IMG/VR virus record: IMGVR_UViG_3300050821_006855
Span: 1 to 34,579 of that record
Direction: 5' to 3' (one strand)
DNA from: a virus
DNA length: 34,579 nt
Shown: positions 1 to 7,706 of the stretch, one piece after another
How positions within the stretch are numbered: the stretch's first letter is position 1
Layout: each line of letters begins with the position of its first letter
The notes under the pieces: model-generated
Databases searched by the model: none
What the model was told of the DNA's origin: nothing
What the model saw: only the letters and a program-made list of their open reading frames with translations
Translations under genes and position numbers: made by a program

Positions 1-332
1 GAGGCCGCGACCACAATAGACGGATAATCGGGCAAAGCGTCCGGATCGATTTCCCCGGTGATGCTCAAGGGAATTGCGCCGGCGTAAATCCGCGGCGCTA
101 ATTTGCCCGAAAGCGTTCGGATTCGTTCGCGGCCAAAACCGTCCAAATCCTCGGGTTCGGGCGGCAACTTGTCGATCGCCTCATTGTCCAGCCTGGCATG
201 TTCAAAGAGCCGGCCGACGAACCGAACTACCGCCAATTCAATTTCGCCATAATCGGTCGGCGCGATCGGCTCAGAACGTTTGCGGGCCCGGCGCAAAACG
301 GTGCTATCGAATTCTCTGGACGTGCCATTCAT
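1..332 (-). CDS. Partial phage protein of the head-tail junction cluster, unrecognised
   Basis: An open frame begins at ATG 332 and runs off the left edge, with 110 codons visible. Its ATG overlaps the TGA of the upstream gpZ-like gene as ATGA, which fixes the start. The visible protein starts MNGTSREFDS and has a helical region (GEIELAVVRFVGRLF, about residues 30-44) followed by IPLSITGEID and DYPSIVVAA near the cut. Its place directly after gpZ in a contractile-tail phage, and the late 'P.IVVA' stretch, are reminiscent of Mu gp37-type (DUF1834) tail-completion proteins, but this is a weak resemblance. The C-terminus lies outside the window, so length and family cannot be judged. The coding call is strong and the function is a guess from context. 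Confidence 0.75.
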   Translation of the reverse strand, partial: MNGTSREFDSTVLRRARKRSEPIAPTDYGEIELAVVRFVGRLFEHARLDNEAIDKLPPEPEDLDGFGRERIRTLSGKLAPRIYAGAIPLSITGEIDPDALPDYPSIVVAA

Positions 333-871
333 TTGGCCAATAGCCGATTGATTTCGTGATCCATTCGTTTCTCGAAAACTTCGTTCATTTTCTCCATGGC
401 CGGCTCGGCAACCGGTTCCTGGCTAATCATGATCGGCGCCGAAATCGCCCGCAGCTCGCGCACCGGTAAGCGCTTGTCGGTGCTCCGAGCGAACACGCCA
501 ACATGCCCGCCCATGGCGCCGATGAACGCGCGGCCGAGGGTGCCACCGCCGCCTTTCTTAACCGCCGCGTGCAAGAGCCGGCCGGAATAGAGCTTTTTCG
601 GCCGCACTTGGAAATCGATTAACGGCAACATGCCGGAATGTTTCGAACGAATCTCGCCCCTCATCCCCGCCAGGCGAGTCGTCAAGCTCCCCTGAACATC
701 GCGCGCTTTGATCAAATAAATATTCCGCGTTTGCCGAGTCACTTCCGTACGGCCGCTTCGCATCGTGCGGGCCAAAGCGCTCGTGATCGCTTTAGGCGCC
801 CCGCCCTTGATCTTGTCCAGCCGGCGGGCGTGGCGCTTTAGGGCTTTGGTATCGATCGCGACTTGGATCAT
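329..871 (-). CDS. Minor tail protein Z-like (GPZ) head-tail completion protein
   Basis: This 180-residue protein resembles the prophage minor tail protein Z family, which works at the tail terminus or head-tail junction. The visible family pattern is a basic N-terminal helix region (KALKRHARRLDKI), then 'TRQTRNIYLIKARDVQ' (about 45-60). After it come a hydrophobic strand segment (MLPLIDFQV), a glycine-rich 'GRAFIGAMGGHVGVFAR' segment, and 'KRLPVRELRAISAPIM' (about 133-148). The last of these is the characteristic 'RLPI.EL.GPS.P' type signature. It ends in a charged helix. The start ATG overlaps the upstream stop by ATGA, and the end overlaps the next gene in the same way, so it is embedded in a translationally coupled head-tail operon. 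The family assignment is by eye and I consider it good. Confidence 0.8.
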   Translation of the reverse strand: MIQVAIDTKALKRHARRLDKIKGGAPKAITSALARTMRSGRTEVTRQTRNIYLIKARDVQGSLTTRLAGMRGEIRSKHSGMLPLIDFQVRPKKLYSGRLLHAAVKKGGGGTLGRAFIGAMGGHVGVFARSTDKRLPVRELRAISAPIMISQEPVAEPAMEKMNEVFEKRMDHEINRLLAK

Positions 872-1215
872 TGGCTTGGGGCCCCGTGACGGTTAAGGCC
901 AATCTGGTAACGGCCCTCGAGCTCGATCGATTCGACAATTTGCCAGGCCTGGTTTTTCGGATAGAAAAGCAATTCGCCGGGCAACGGTCGCCGCGGCAAA
1001 TCTTGGGTGCGAACCACCAAAATCGCGTCACAACTAAAGACGATATCGCTTCCAATCATTTGTTTGGCTGCGGTCACATCTTCGAACCAAAACCCCTCGA
1101 GCTTGATCGGTTTTAGAAAATCCTTGCCGCCTTTGACCCAAATTTCCATCGAGCGGCCGGCCAACGGTGCAAACCGGTCAAAGGCCTCTTTGAAATTATC
1201 TAAAACCGTTCTCAA
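868..1215 (-). CDS. Head-tail joining (connector) protein
   Basis: This is a 115-residue protein between the major capsid gene and the gpZ-like gene, the slot normally held by lambda FII/HK97 gp7-like joining proteins. It has a short helical N-terminus (DNFKEAFDRFAPLAGR) followed by predominantly beta sequence with 'IVFSCDAILVVRTQDLPRRPLPGELLFYPKNQAW' split over several strands. It ends in 'YQIGLNRHGAPSQ', a form common in phage joining proteins that clamp the tail tube to the connector. The start is TTG at 1215, overlapping the TGA of the small upstream ORF. An internal ATG is absent until late, so TTG is favoured. Position supports the function more than sequence does. Confidence 0.65.
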   Translation of the reverse strand: MRTVLDNFKEAFDRFAPLAGRSMEIWVKGGKDFLKPIKLEGFWFEDVTAAKQMIGSDIVFSCDAILVVRTQDLPRRPLPGELLFYPKNQAWQIVESIELEGRYQIGLNRHGAPSQ

Positions 1216-1352
1216 TCGAATTGTGGTTCCTCACGCTTCCGGATCCGCGCTTTTAAATCTTCTTCACGATTGGCTTTGGGCGGTTCTTTAACTGGTTTAT
1301 TTGCCTTTTGGCGCCGGTGCCGGGCCGTTCCCTGCTTTTTGTTCTTGTCCAT
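1212..1352 (-). CDS. Small highly charged protein after capsid, hypothetical
   Basis: This 46-residue, Lys/Arg/Glu-rich protein starts MDKNKKQGTARHRR and ends RKREEPQFD. It begins inside the last 56 nt of the capsid gene in another frame, and its stop overlaps the TTG start of the next gene. That arrangement would couple capsid and connector translation. Composition suggests a disordered, nucleic-acid- or capsid-binding peptide. No family is recognised. It is supported only by its operon fit, because the stretch between capsid stop (1297) and connector start (1215) is otherwise unexplained. Confidence 0.45.
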   Translation of the reverse strand: MDKNKKQGTARHRRQKANKPVKEPPKANREEDLKARIRKREEPQFD

Positions 1353-3330
1353 GTGATAGCGGGAAAAGGTCGGGCGGGTAACCGGGATCGGTCGAAACCG
1401 CGAACGCTTCGGGATAACGCACGTTGCAATCGAACCATTGCAAAACCACCACCCGAACAATTGCCTCGGCCGCGCGGGTGTAGGGATCAACGATCACATC
1501 GAGCCCATCCCATTGGCCAATTAGCAAATCACTCCAATTGCCAAAGAAAACGAGGCCTTCATTTGCGCCAGTGTTCGGAACTTGCTGCGTTGTCCGATAG
1601 GGATAACCTAAACAAGTTTGGTTATCGGCAATGACCGTGATTCCGGTATTAGGAAACTTCGGGGTCGAAATGCCGGCGCCCCAACTTCGCGGGTTTGATA
1701 TCCAGCCAAGCCCAGATAATGGGATTCTGGAATCATCGATCGAGACAACGGCCCGCACATAACCTTCAAAAAGCGGATCGGTGCCAAAGCTCCACCGGTT
1801 AATGCCGACTTGGTTTAAAATGCCGCGCGGAATCGGCGCAACCCCGGTGCCAAAAAGTGCCGTCGAATCAAGCAAAATGGCCATCGCGGTCATTAGATCG
1901 GCCCGAATCACAACCTCGATATCGACCGCCGATTGAATGACCAGTTGCCGGGTGTATTCGGTCATTGAGCTCAACCGTTTCGGGATCAATGGCACTTGGC
2001 CAAATACTTGATCCGTTGGGGTCACCGGTGCAGTTTCACTCAACCAAAAAGCCGTTGCCCCGCCGGTTTGTTTGGGAAATGCGATATTCCCTGAAAGGCC
2101 CGGCAACATCGTCGCGCCAGACTGTATGACTACCATGCGGTTGCGCAAAAGGTCAATCATCGGCAAAAGCAACTCGCTTGGGATCAGTGCATCGGCGGCC
2201 GTCTTGTTTGCCGGCGGCGGGGTTGGCGTCGCGCTGACTACCCGGCTCATCGCGAACGGGTTGGGCCCTCGGACCACATCGGGCGGCAAGAAAAACCCTT
2301 GCGGTTGCCTCTTTAAAAGCGTGGCCATCGCGGTTGAAGCTTCCAATTCAAGCCCGGTCAAGCGCGGCCCGTTTTGAATATCGGAAAGCTCCCTGATCGC
2401 TTTCAAAATGGAATATCGGCGCACCTCGCGATTCGACATCCCGAGCTCTTGATTGGTCGCCACTGGTTGCGCGTTCAAGCGTTCGGTCAAAATGAAATGT
2501 TGGAAATCGGCCAGGGTCCGATTCTCATCGATATATTGTTGTGCTTCGGCCTGGCAATTGAAGCGCGCTCCCATTGCCAACATTTCGCGCACCCGTTTGG
2601 TTTCATCCTTGCGCGTTTGTTCGCGCACCACTTCAATAGTTGGTTCTCCGTTACCGTTATTGGGCGGATCATTATTTTCGCCCGCCGCGGCCGGTTGACT
2701 ATTTTGGGCTCTTGTCGCCATAATGCTTGACTGTCTTTTTCTTGCTTTTGGTTCTCGGCCGGCTCGCATACGCACGGCATAAAGTTGTCCGTTCTCGGCC
2801 TGATCCCGGCCCATGCCGACGCTGAAATCCGCCGGCACCGAAACGATCGAGATTTCGTGCGGTTCCCAACGAGTTACTAAAATGGTTGGCAAATCGTTTT
2901 CGTCGGCCTCTTCGTCGTCGTTCTCGACCATCTCATATTCGTCGATGACGTAGCCGACGCTGACGTTGCGTTTAACTTCGTCAACGACATCCCGCCAAAC
3001 TTCTTCCGGATGGGCGTTTTTGCTAAACCGAGCGGCGCACCAGGCGCGCGTATTTTTCTCAACCCAGAGTTTTTCGATTACCCCGATTTGAGAATCCCAA
3101 TCGTGATTTTCTAAGAGCGCGCCGCCCTTTAGAATTCGTTCGCTATCGATCGCGCCGACTTCGTGGCTGAGAATTTCGAAGCCGAACCAACGTTCGATGC
3201 GGGTATCGGAAGAAAAGGGGAATTCTATCGTCCGATGCTTTTCATCGATCCATTCCCGACGAATCTCGAGCGATCGATATTGAACCGGTAATTTCGTTGG
3301 TAACGGGGTTCGGGTCGCGCGTGTAGCCAT
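1297..3330 (-). CDS. Prohead protease-major capsid protein fusion
   Basis: This 677-residue polyprotein joins an S78-type prohead protease to an HK97-fold major capsid protein. The protease domain covers about residues 18-190. It has the catalytic-His motif LLENHD (His76), the Ser motif RNVSVGY (Ser124) and the EPHEISIVSVPAD stretch (156-168). A charged, Asn/Gly/Pro-rich scaffold-like (delta) region at about 200-300 precedes the capsid domain. That domain contains 'FPKQTGGATAFWLSE', 'LLDSTALFGTG' and the C-terminal 'WDGLDVIVDPYT', typical of HK97-fold subunits. The protease presumably cleaves itself and the delta region during maturation. An in-frame ATG at 2721 (residue 204, MATRAQ) could give separate capsid subunits. 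The first 106 nt overlap the portal ORF in another frame. Fusion of protease and capsid is known in some phages, but it removes independent dosage control. Confidence 0.9.
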   Translation of the reverse strand: MATRATRTPLPTKLPVQYRSLEIRREWIDEKHRTIEFPFSSDTRIERWFGFEILSHEVGAIDSERILKGGALLENHDWDSQIGVIEKLWVEKNTRAWCAARFSKNAHPEEVWRDVVDEVKRNVSVGYVIDEYEMVENDDEEADENDLPTILVTRWEPHEISIVSVPADFSVGMGRDQAENGQLYAVRMRAGREPKARKRQSSIMATRAQNSQPAAAGENNDPPNNGNGEPTIEVVREQTRKDETKRVREMLAMGARFNCQAEAQQYIDENRTLADFQHFILTERLNAQPVATNQELGMSNREVRRYSILKAIRELSDIQNGPRLTGLELEASTAMATLLKRQPQGFFLPPDVVRGPNPFAMSRVVSATPTPPPANKTAADALIPSELLLPMIDLLRNRMVVIQSGATMLPGLSGNIAFPKQTGGATAFWLSETAPVTPTDQVFGQVPLIPKRLSSMTEYTRQLVIQSAVDIEVVIRADLMTAMAILLDSTALFGTGVAPIPRGILNQVGINRWSFGTDPLFEGYVRAVVSIDDSRIPLSGLGWISNPRSWGAGISTPKFPNTGITVIADNQTCLGYPYRTTQQVPNTGANEGLVFFGNWSDLLIGQWDGLDVIVDPYTRAAEAIVRVVVLQWFDCNVRYPEAFAVSTDPGYPPDLFPLSHGQEQKAGNGPAPAPKGK

Positions 3331-4925
3331 CCCGAATTTATTACAAGCGCATGCGCCCCATTTCCATTTTGGGCCCCGGCCGCCGCCGGTTCGCCGTTCC
3401 CGCCGGCGCCCCCGGATCCGCCCGCGGCGCCGCCTGGTTTTCCTTGCGTGCCTACCGGCGTCAAATCGAGGCCATGTTCCTCAGCCAAATCTTCCTCAAA
3501 TTCGAGCGTTTCGAAAACCTCTTCGATATCTTCGCCGCGGCGGGCCAAAACTCCGGTGCGCGTTTCTAACTTGTTGTTGATCAGCAACAAATCGCTTTGC
3601 CCATCTTTGAGCGGGTCAACGTAATGGAAGCCGCGCGGGTGCCATTTGATCGCCTTTTTGACCATCGGAATATCCTCAAAACCGTAGCCATCAACGTCGA
3701 TTCGGCCGCTCAAGGTTGCCATCTCTAACCACGCCGAAAATATGCGCCACCGGGCCACCGAAATAAAAAATTGTTGAATCTCGCGATACACCTCAACATC
3801 GTCCTTTTGACCATGACGCAAACTCGAGTAATTCACCCCCTCGAGATCACTAGCCAAAGCGTTATAGCCAACGTCAAAGGCGCAACTAATTCCGCGCAAG
3901 AAAGCTTTCCGGAACGTGGCAAATTCGCTTTTGGGTTGGCCGGGATCAAAGGGCACAAACTTTTGGCCAGGATCCAAGAGCTCGATCACGCCGGCCGCAA
4001 CTTCGCTGACCAGGTTGCCTTTCGGATCTTCGGTTGCCCCCGTATAAGCCACCGAATCCATCGAGCGCTCAATCATGCCCATCTTGCTAGAACAAACTCG
4101 AGCCGTGACGACCTCGGCCGCCTCGTACTCGCCGAATTGGCGCAAGTTATTAATCGCGGCCACCGGCCATGGCACGCACCGGCTTTGGGGCGATCGCTCG
4201 AAAATCCCTAAATGAATGATATCGGCCGCATCGATCCGGATCCGCTTGCCTCTTGCGCCGTTCGCGCTTGGATAAGAATTGCCGGCGCCCTTTTCCGTAA
4301 TCCAATAGGCCACCGGCCGGTCCCACTGGTTAAATTCGATCCCCATTCGGACCACGTTGCCGTTGTTGAGTTTTTCCTGGTAATCGATATCGATCCAATC
4401 AGCCTCGATAAATTGCACGGCAAAGTGCCAAGGGTTATCGGGAAAACCGCGCACCAGGCGGATAAAAATCTCGCCGTCAACGACACAACGGCGCAAGGCA
4501 AAAATGTCGCCAGTGCGGCAACTGAATTTGCCCGTCACATCGTAATTGCCGAGCTCGCCAAATTCGTTCCATTGCTCCTTGATCGCATCATTGAGTTCTT
4601 CATGTGGCCGATCGCGCCGGCGTTCGTGCCGGCATTTGCATTCAATCCGGATCCCGCGATAACCGAACACATAAACTTTGAGCAACGTTAGAAACCGGCG
4701 CATGTAAGGATTCTCGCGCTCGAGCGATCGGCACTTATTGCGCAATCGTACCCCGCCGGCCTTGATCGATTCGTCGGCCGTCTGGCTGGTGAAAATCCAA
4801 TCGGCTGTAAGGTGCGACGGGTCGGCTTGTTCGTAATGACGTTTCGGGCCAACGACAATCGGCCGCGGCCGGCTCGAAGCAATCGGCCGGTTGTAGGGAT
4901 CGTAAAGCGTAGGTGCCGCGGTCAT
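3225..4925 (-). CDS. Portal protein, lambda gpB type
   Basis: This 566-residue protein of the lambda-type portal family forms the dodecameric vertex channel through which DNA is packaged. Visible family features include an N-terminal 'PMRRFLTLL'-like helix region (ENPYMRRFLTLLKVYVFG, about 70-87), 'GEIFIRLVRG' and 'VQFIEADWID'. Further along are 'IIHLGIFERSPQSRCVPW' and 'FDVGYNALASDLEGVNYSSLRHG', the last matching the conserved 'Y..ls.D....NYSS.R' portal segment. The C-terminus from about residue 495 is a Gly/Ala/Asn low-complexity tail. Its final 35 residues are encoded in the region that overlaps the start of the protease gene. The start ATG overlaps the upstream TGA (ATGA). I am confident of the family but less so of the exact C-terminus. 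Confidence 0.92.
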   Translation of the reverse strand: MTAAPTLYDPYNRPIASSRPRPIVVGPKRHYEQADPSHLTADWIFTSQTADESIKAGGVRLRNKCRSLERENPYMRRFLTLLKVYVFGYRGIRIECKCRHERRRDRPHEELNDAIKEQWNEFGELGNYDVTGKFSCRTGDIFALRRCVVDGEIFIRLVRGFPDNPWHFAVQFIEADWIDIDYQEKLNNGNVVRMGIEFNQWDRPVAYWITEKGAGNSYPSANGARGKRIRIDAADIIHLGIFERSPQSRCVPWPVAAINNLRQFGEYEAAEVVTARVCSSKMGMIERSMDSVAYTGATEDPKGNLVSEVAAGVIELLDPGQKFVPFDPGQPKSEFATFRKAFLRGISCAFDVGYNALASDLEGVNYSSLRHGQKDDVEVYREIQQFFISVARWRIFSAWLEMATLSGRIDVDGYGFEDIPMVKKAIKWHPRGFHYVDPLKDGQSDLLLINNKLETRTGVLARRGEDIEEVFETLEFEEDLAEEHGLDLTPVGTQGKPGGAAGGSGGAGGNGEPAAAGAQNGNGAHALVINSGWLHARPEPRYQRNYRFNIDRSRFVGNGSMKSIGR

Positions 4926-5464
4926 ATTTTCCTAAATTGCGTAAAAACCAGTTTTTTGCTTCGGCCTGGCCCGCCGCCCTCTTCGCCGGCAAGTTCGTCC
5001 TGCAATCGCCGAATCGCGCGATCAAGTTTATCCAGGTCGGCCATCGTGTAGGAATGCCCTTGAAAAGTGCTTTGGTGAATCGGCGAGCTCATCACCTCGC
5101 GCCTGGCCTTGAGCGCTTCGTCAAGAGTCTGACGCAAGATTGAACGCGGCTCGATCGGCTTGTCAGTGTGCGGGTTTGGCAAAACTTCGACCTTGCCAAA
5201 TTCCGCGGTAATTATCTCGGCGGCCTTAGTGCAAACGATCCAATAAAGCCATTGGCCAGGCGGCACCGCCTTTTCAGTTTCCGCCGGCGGGAAAACGAAA
5301 AGCCATTGTTCGTCAGCCTCGCCGCGCTCGCCCGCGACATGTATTCGCACCGTCCCAAGTGCAAAAAACAATTCGGCCGAATACCCATCCACTTCGCGAT
5401 AAGCCGGCGTATCCCAAGTTAAGGCCCAAGAATCGCCGGCAACTAGGCTTTCGGGAATCGCCAT
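4922..5464 (-). CDS. gpW-like head-tail connector with extra N-terminal domain
   Basis: This 180-residue protein lies between terminase and portal, the usual position of a lambda gpW-type connector. The last 40 residues contain 'YTMADLDKLDRAIRRLQDEL', the short helical 'slaeL..l...l..L' pattern seen in gpW-like proteins. It is followed by a basic tail (GRSKKLVFTQFRKI). Residues 1-95 form a separate beta-rich domain (ESLVAGDSWALTWDTP; LFFALGTVRIHVAGE; QWLFVFPP; PPGQWLYWIVCT) of unknown role, with a possible immunoglobulin-like or binding fold. A helical linker (RSILRQTLDEALKARREV) connects them. It is coupled to portal by ATGA. The connector call rests on the C-terminal pattern and position. 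Confidence 0.65.
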   Translation of the reverse strand: MAIPESLVAGDSWALTWDTPAYREVDGYSAELFFALGTVRIHVAGERGEADEQWLFVFPPAETEKAVPPGQWLYWIVCTKAAEIITAEFGKVEVLPNPHTDKPIEPRSILRQTLDEALKARREVMSSPIHQSTFQGHSYTMADLDKLDRAIRRLQDELAGEEGGGPGRSKKLVFTQFRKI

Positions 5465-5482
5465 TTGTCGCTAGAATATCGC

Positions 5483-5683
5483 ATGGCCTCAAAACATGCC
5501 AGAAAGGCTATCGATGACCTCCCCCTAATTGTGGCTCATCTACTCGGCGGCACGAGCGGTTTAAATTTGTCTCAATCGATGAGCAATGAAGAAGTTTTCA
5601 TGATGGTCAGTCAGGCGGTTCGGATCGCGCGCGAAATTGAACGGCAAACCCAAGAGCTTAAAACCGCCCTCGCACGTTCCTAA
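5483..5683 (+). CDS. Small plus-strand protein inserted in the packaging operon (moron-like), unknown
   Basis: This 66-residue protein is encoded against the direction of the surrounding late genes and fills the only gap between TerL and the connector gene. ATG 5483 is preferred. A TTG 18 nt upstream, the longer possibility, adds only SLEYR-like residues. The protein is predicted all-helical: a first hydrophobic segment (DLPLIVAHLLGG), a middle 'NEEVFMMVSQAVRIAREIE' amphipathic helix and a C-terminal 'RQTQELKTALARS'. No family is recognised. A TAGAAT element lies only 6 nt before the ATG, so it may have its own promoter with almost no leader. Its 3' end lies in one copy of a 23-bp direct repeat whose other copy encodes the end of TerL. 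Confidence 0.55.
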   Translation: MASKHARKAIDDLPLIVAHLLGGTSGLNLSQSMSNEEVFMMVSQAVRIAREIERQTQELKTALARS

Positions 5684-5752
5684 AAGGGTATTACATAATT
5701 ATGCCATAATTATGCCATAATTATTGGCATTAAAACCGCCCTCGCACGTTCC
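5658..5752. repeat. 23-bp direct repeat pair bracketing an AT-rich spacer
   Basis: Positions 5658-5680 and 5730-5752 are identical over 23 bp (core AAAACCGCCCTCGCACGTTC), 72 bp apart start to start. The left copy encodes the C-terminus of the plus-strand 66-residue protein. The right copy encodes, on the minus strand, the last residues (WNVRGRF) and stop of TerL. The 49-bp spacer is AT-rich, unlike its neighbours. This looks like the scar of a short duplication or insertion that brought the plus-strand gene next to TerL. Confidence 0.9.
5694..5725. repeat. Tandem CATAATTATG palindromes at 11-bp spacing
   Basis: The 10-bp palindrome CATAATTATG occurs at 5694-5703 and 5705-5714, and a near copy (CATAATTATT) at 5716-5725. 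They are spaced exactly 11 bp, about one helical turn. The whole block can also fold as an imperfect hairpin (ATGCC...GGCAT outer ends). It lies between two convergent gene ends. It may be a protein-binding array or an unusual AT-rich bidirectional terminator. Confidence 0.7.
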
Positions 5753-7706
5753 ACATAGAACGTGGCCGCTGAACCCTTTGGGTACCGGCCGTCCCAGAGT
5801 CGGCCGCTAACCTTTCCTTGACCTCTTTGGTTTGTTCGCTCGGGATCCGCCGCGGTTGGGCGATATCAAAATTGATATGCGTCAAGAGCATGGCGGCAAA
5901 CCCGTAAACCCAACAATCCAGCCGATGATTGTTTAGGTGCACGTATTTGTGCCAAGTGTAGACCGGGTAACCGTTGACCATTTTCTTGCGCCGGTACTCG
6001 GCGGTGAATTCGCCGATCGTTTCCAGATCAAAGCCGCGCACCTCTTCACCGGTTGTCCCGCACGGGAAATGCACAATACCGGGCCCGGCGTTCTCTTTGC
6101 GACTTAGCATGGTCGCCAGCGCGGTTTTGGCCGCGTCAACGTCGATGTTTTGAATGGGCACCTTGAGCGTGTGATCAATGTAAACGTTGCGAATTATGCT
6201 GGCCTTTTGTTGGGTGCTCTTGCGTTTGTCGGCCCCTAAGCCGCGCACCCCGCGCAGGCCTTTCGAGGCCTGCATTCGAACAAATTGTAGGCAACGTTCG
6301 TAATGATCGCCTTGCACGTCCAAAGCGCTCAAGATCGGCCGATAACCGTTCCCGTCTTTATCGTACCAAAGGCGTTTAAGCAGGTTGGCCAGTTCGTTCC
6401 AAGGGCCCTCGGTAAACGGACAACTCATGTCGCCCACGATCGAGCCGGTTTCGATCAAATGGAGTTCGTGACGCCGGCCCCAGGCGCACAAGAGCCAACG
6501 GAAACCGTCCGCTTGGGTATCGGCACCCAAGGTCAATGCGATAATGCCCTCCGGCACCTCGGCCTCGCCAAAATAGGTGCGCCGATCGTAAAGCTCGGTG
6601 ACCTCAATTTTGTACTCGCCAAAAGCGCCGCTCGGCTCGCCTAAACGCGAATTTTCAAACACGCTCATCAATGACGGATCGCCTTCCTCGAGCGCATCTT
6701 GCGCGTCCTTGAATTCCTCAATCAAGGTTTCCCATCGGATAAAGGGATTGAAGAGGCCCGAAACGTGAAAGCTTTTGTGGGTCGAATGAGCCATCTTGTC
6801 CCGCGGTTCGCCTGGTTGATTTAACCAGGTATCTTGATCGAAACCGTGTCCGCAATATTCGCAATAACCACGCGCATCTTCGAAGTGAATATGTTGCCAG
6901 CGCAAATTGACAAATTGCCCGCAATCCAGATTTGGACATTGCAAAAACCAGCGGGTTTGTGTCCCGCGCAAAAAGTGCCGGTTGATTCGACTTTTATCTA
7001 CGGTCGTCGGCTTGGAGAACCGCAAAACCATGCCGCCGGTTTCCGAAAACGTGGTGATCCGTTTGGCTACTAGCGCATCGGCGTCACCTTCCCGCGGCAA
7101 TTGCCGCAGTTTATCGGCCTCATCAATGATCACATATTTGACGGTACGCACCGCCAGGTTCGTTGATGAGCCACCGCTCACAAACGTTACCTGGCCGCCT
7201 TGAAAGGTTTTCCGCCGAACACTGTTTGACGTGCCTTTGACGGTCCCTTTTGAAACCTTGCGCCGTAACCGATCGCTTTGCCGGATCATGGGCTCGATTT
7301 CGTCCCTCACGAAATCTTCCATGGCCAATCTGTTCGGCATCGTCCAGAGCACCCCGGCCGGGCACCGATCGATAATGTAGCCAAGAATATTGCTAGCGAT
7401 CGTCGATTTGCCGATGCGCTCGGCGGCCATCACCGTCATTTCGCGCACCCCGGGAATAGTGAAAGCGTCTTGAATGGCCCGTTGGTAAGGTAGGCGCTCG
7501 GCGACATAACGGCCGGGCTCGCTTGCCGTTGGCGGCAAATAGCGGTTAGCCTCGGCCCATTCGGTGACGCTCTGAAAGGAAAGTGTCTCAAAGCGGATCC
7601 GGACGATTTGAACGACCGCCCGCCGAAAAGCCGCTTGCCGTTGCGCCGCTAAAGTATCGAATTTGCGTAGCCACGGCGCTTGATCACTCTTGCGCCTCTT
7701 GCTCAT
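5730..7706 (-). CDS. Terminase large subunit, GpA family
   Basis: This 658-residue DNA-packaging motor and nuclease is of the lambda GpA type. The ATPase half has an adenine-motif region near 70-77, a P-loop AAERIGKS (94-101) and Walker B VIIDEAD (192-198). A zinc-finger-like CPNLDC...CEYC set (Cys257, 262, 282, 285) follows. The nuclease half contains LGADTQ, LDVQGDH and the late NHRLDCWVYG, which supply the acidic metal ligands. Length and motif order match the family. It overlaps TerS by 23 bp and is followed, after the plus-strand insertion, by connector and portal. GpA-type terminases normally cut at cos sites, so cohesive ends are expected. Confidence 0.95.
   Translation of the reverse strand: MSKRRKSDQAPWLRKFDTLAAQRQAAFRRAVVQIVRIRFETLSFQSVTEWAEANRYLPPTASEPGRYVAERLPYQRAIQDAFTIPGVREMTVMAAERIGKSTIASNILGYIIDRCPAGVLWTMPNRLAMEDFVRDEIEPMIRQSDRLRRKVSKGTVKGTSNSVRRKTFQGGQVTFVSGGSSTNLAVRTVKYVIIDEADKLRQLPREGDADALVAKRITTFSETGGMVLRFSKPTTVDKSRINRHFLRGTQTRWFLQCPNLDCGQFVNLRWQHIHFEDARGYCEYCGHGFDQDTWLNQPGEPRDKMAHSTHKSFHVSGLFNPFIRWETLIEEFKDAQDALEEGDPSLMSVFENSRLGEPSGAFGEYKIEVTELYDRRTYFGEAEVPEGIIALTLGADTQADGFRWLLCAWGRRHELHLIETGSIVGDMSCPFTEGPWNELANLLKRLWYDKDGNGYRPILSALDVQGDHYERCLQFVRMQASKGLRGVRGLGADKRKSTQQKASIIRNVYIDHTLKVPIQNIDVDAAKTALATMLSRKENAGPGIVHFPCGTTGEEVRGFDLETIGEFTAEYRRKKMVNGYPVYTWHKYVHLNNHRLDCWVYGFAAMLLTHINFDIAQPRRIPSEQTKEVKERLAADSGTAGTQRVQRPRSMWNVRGRF

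Noticed and set aside
74-343. 89-residue plus-strand ORF at the left edge
   Set aside because: Antisense to a well-formed minus-strand frame coupled by ATGA to the gpZ-like gene.
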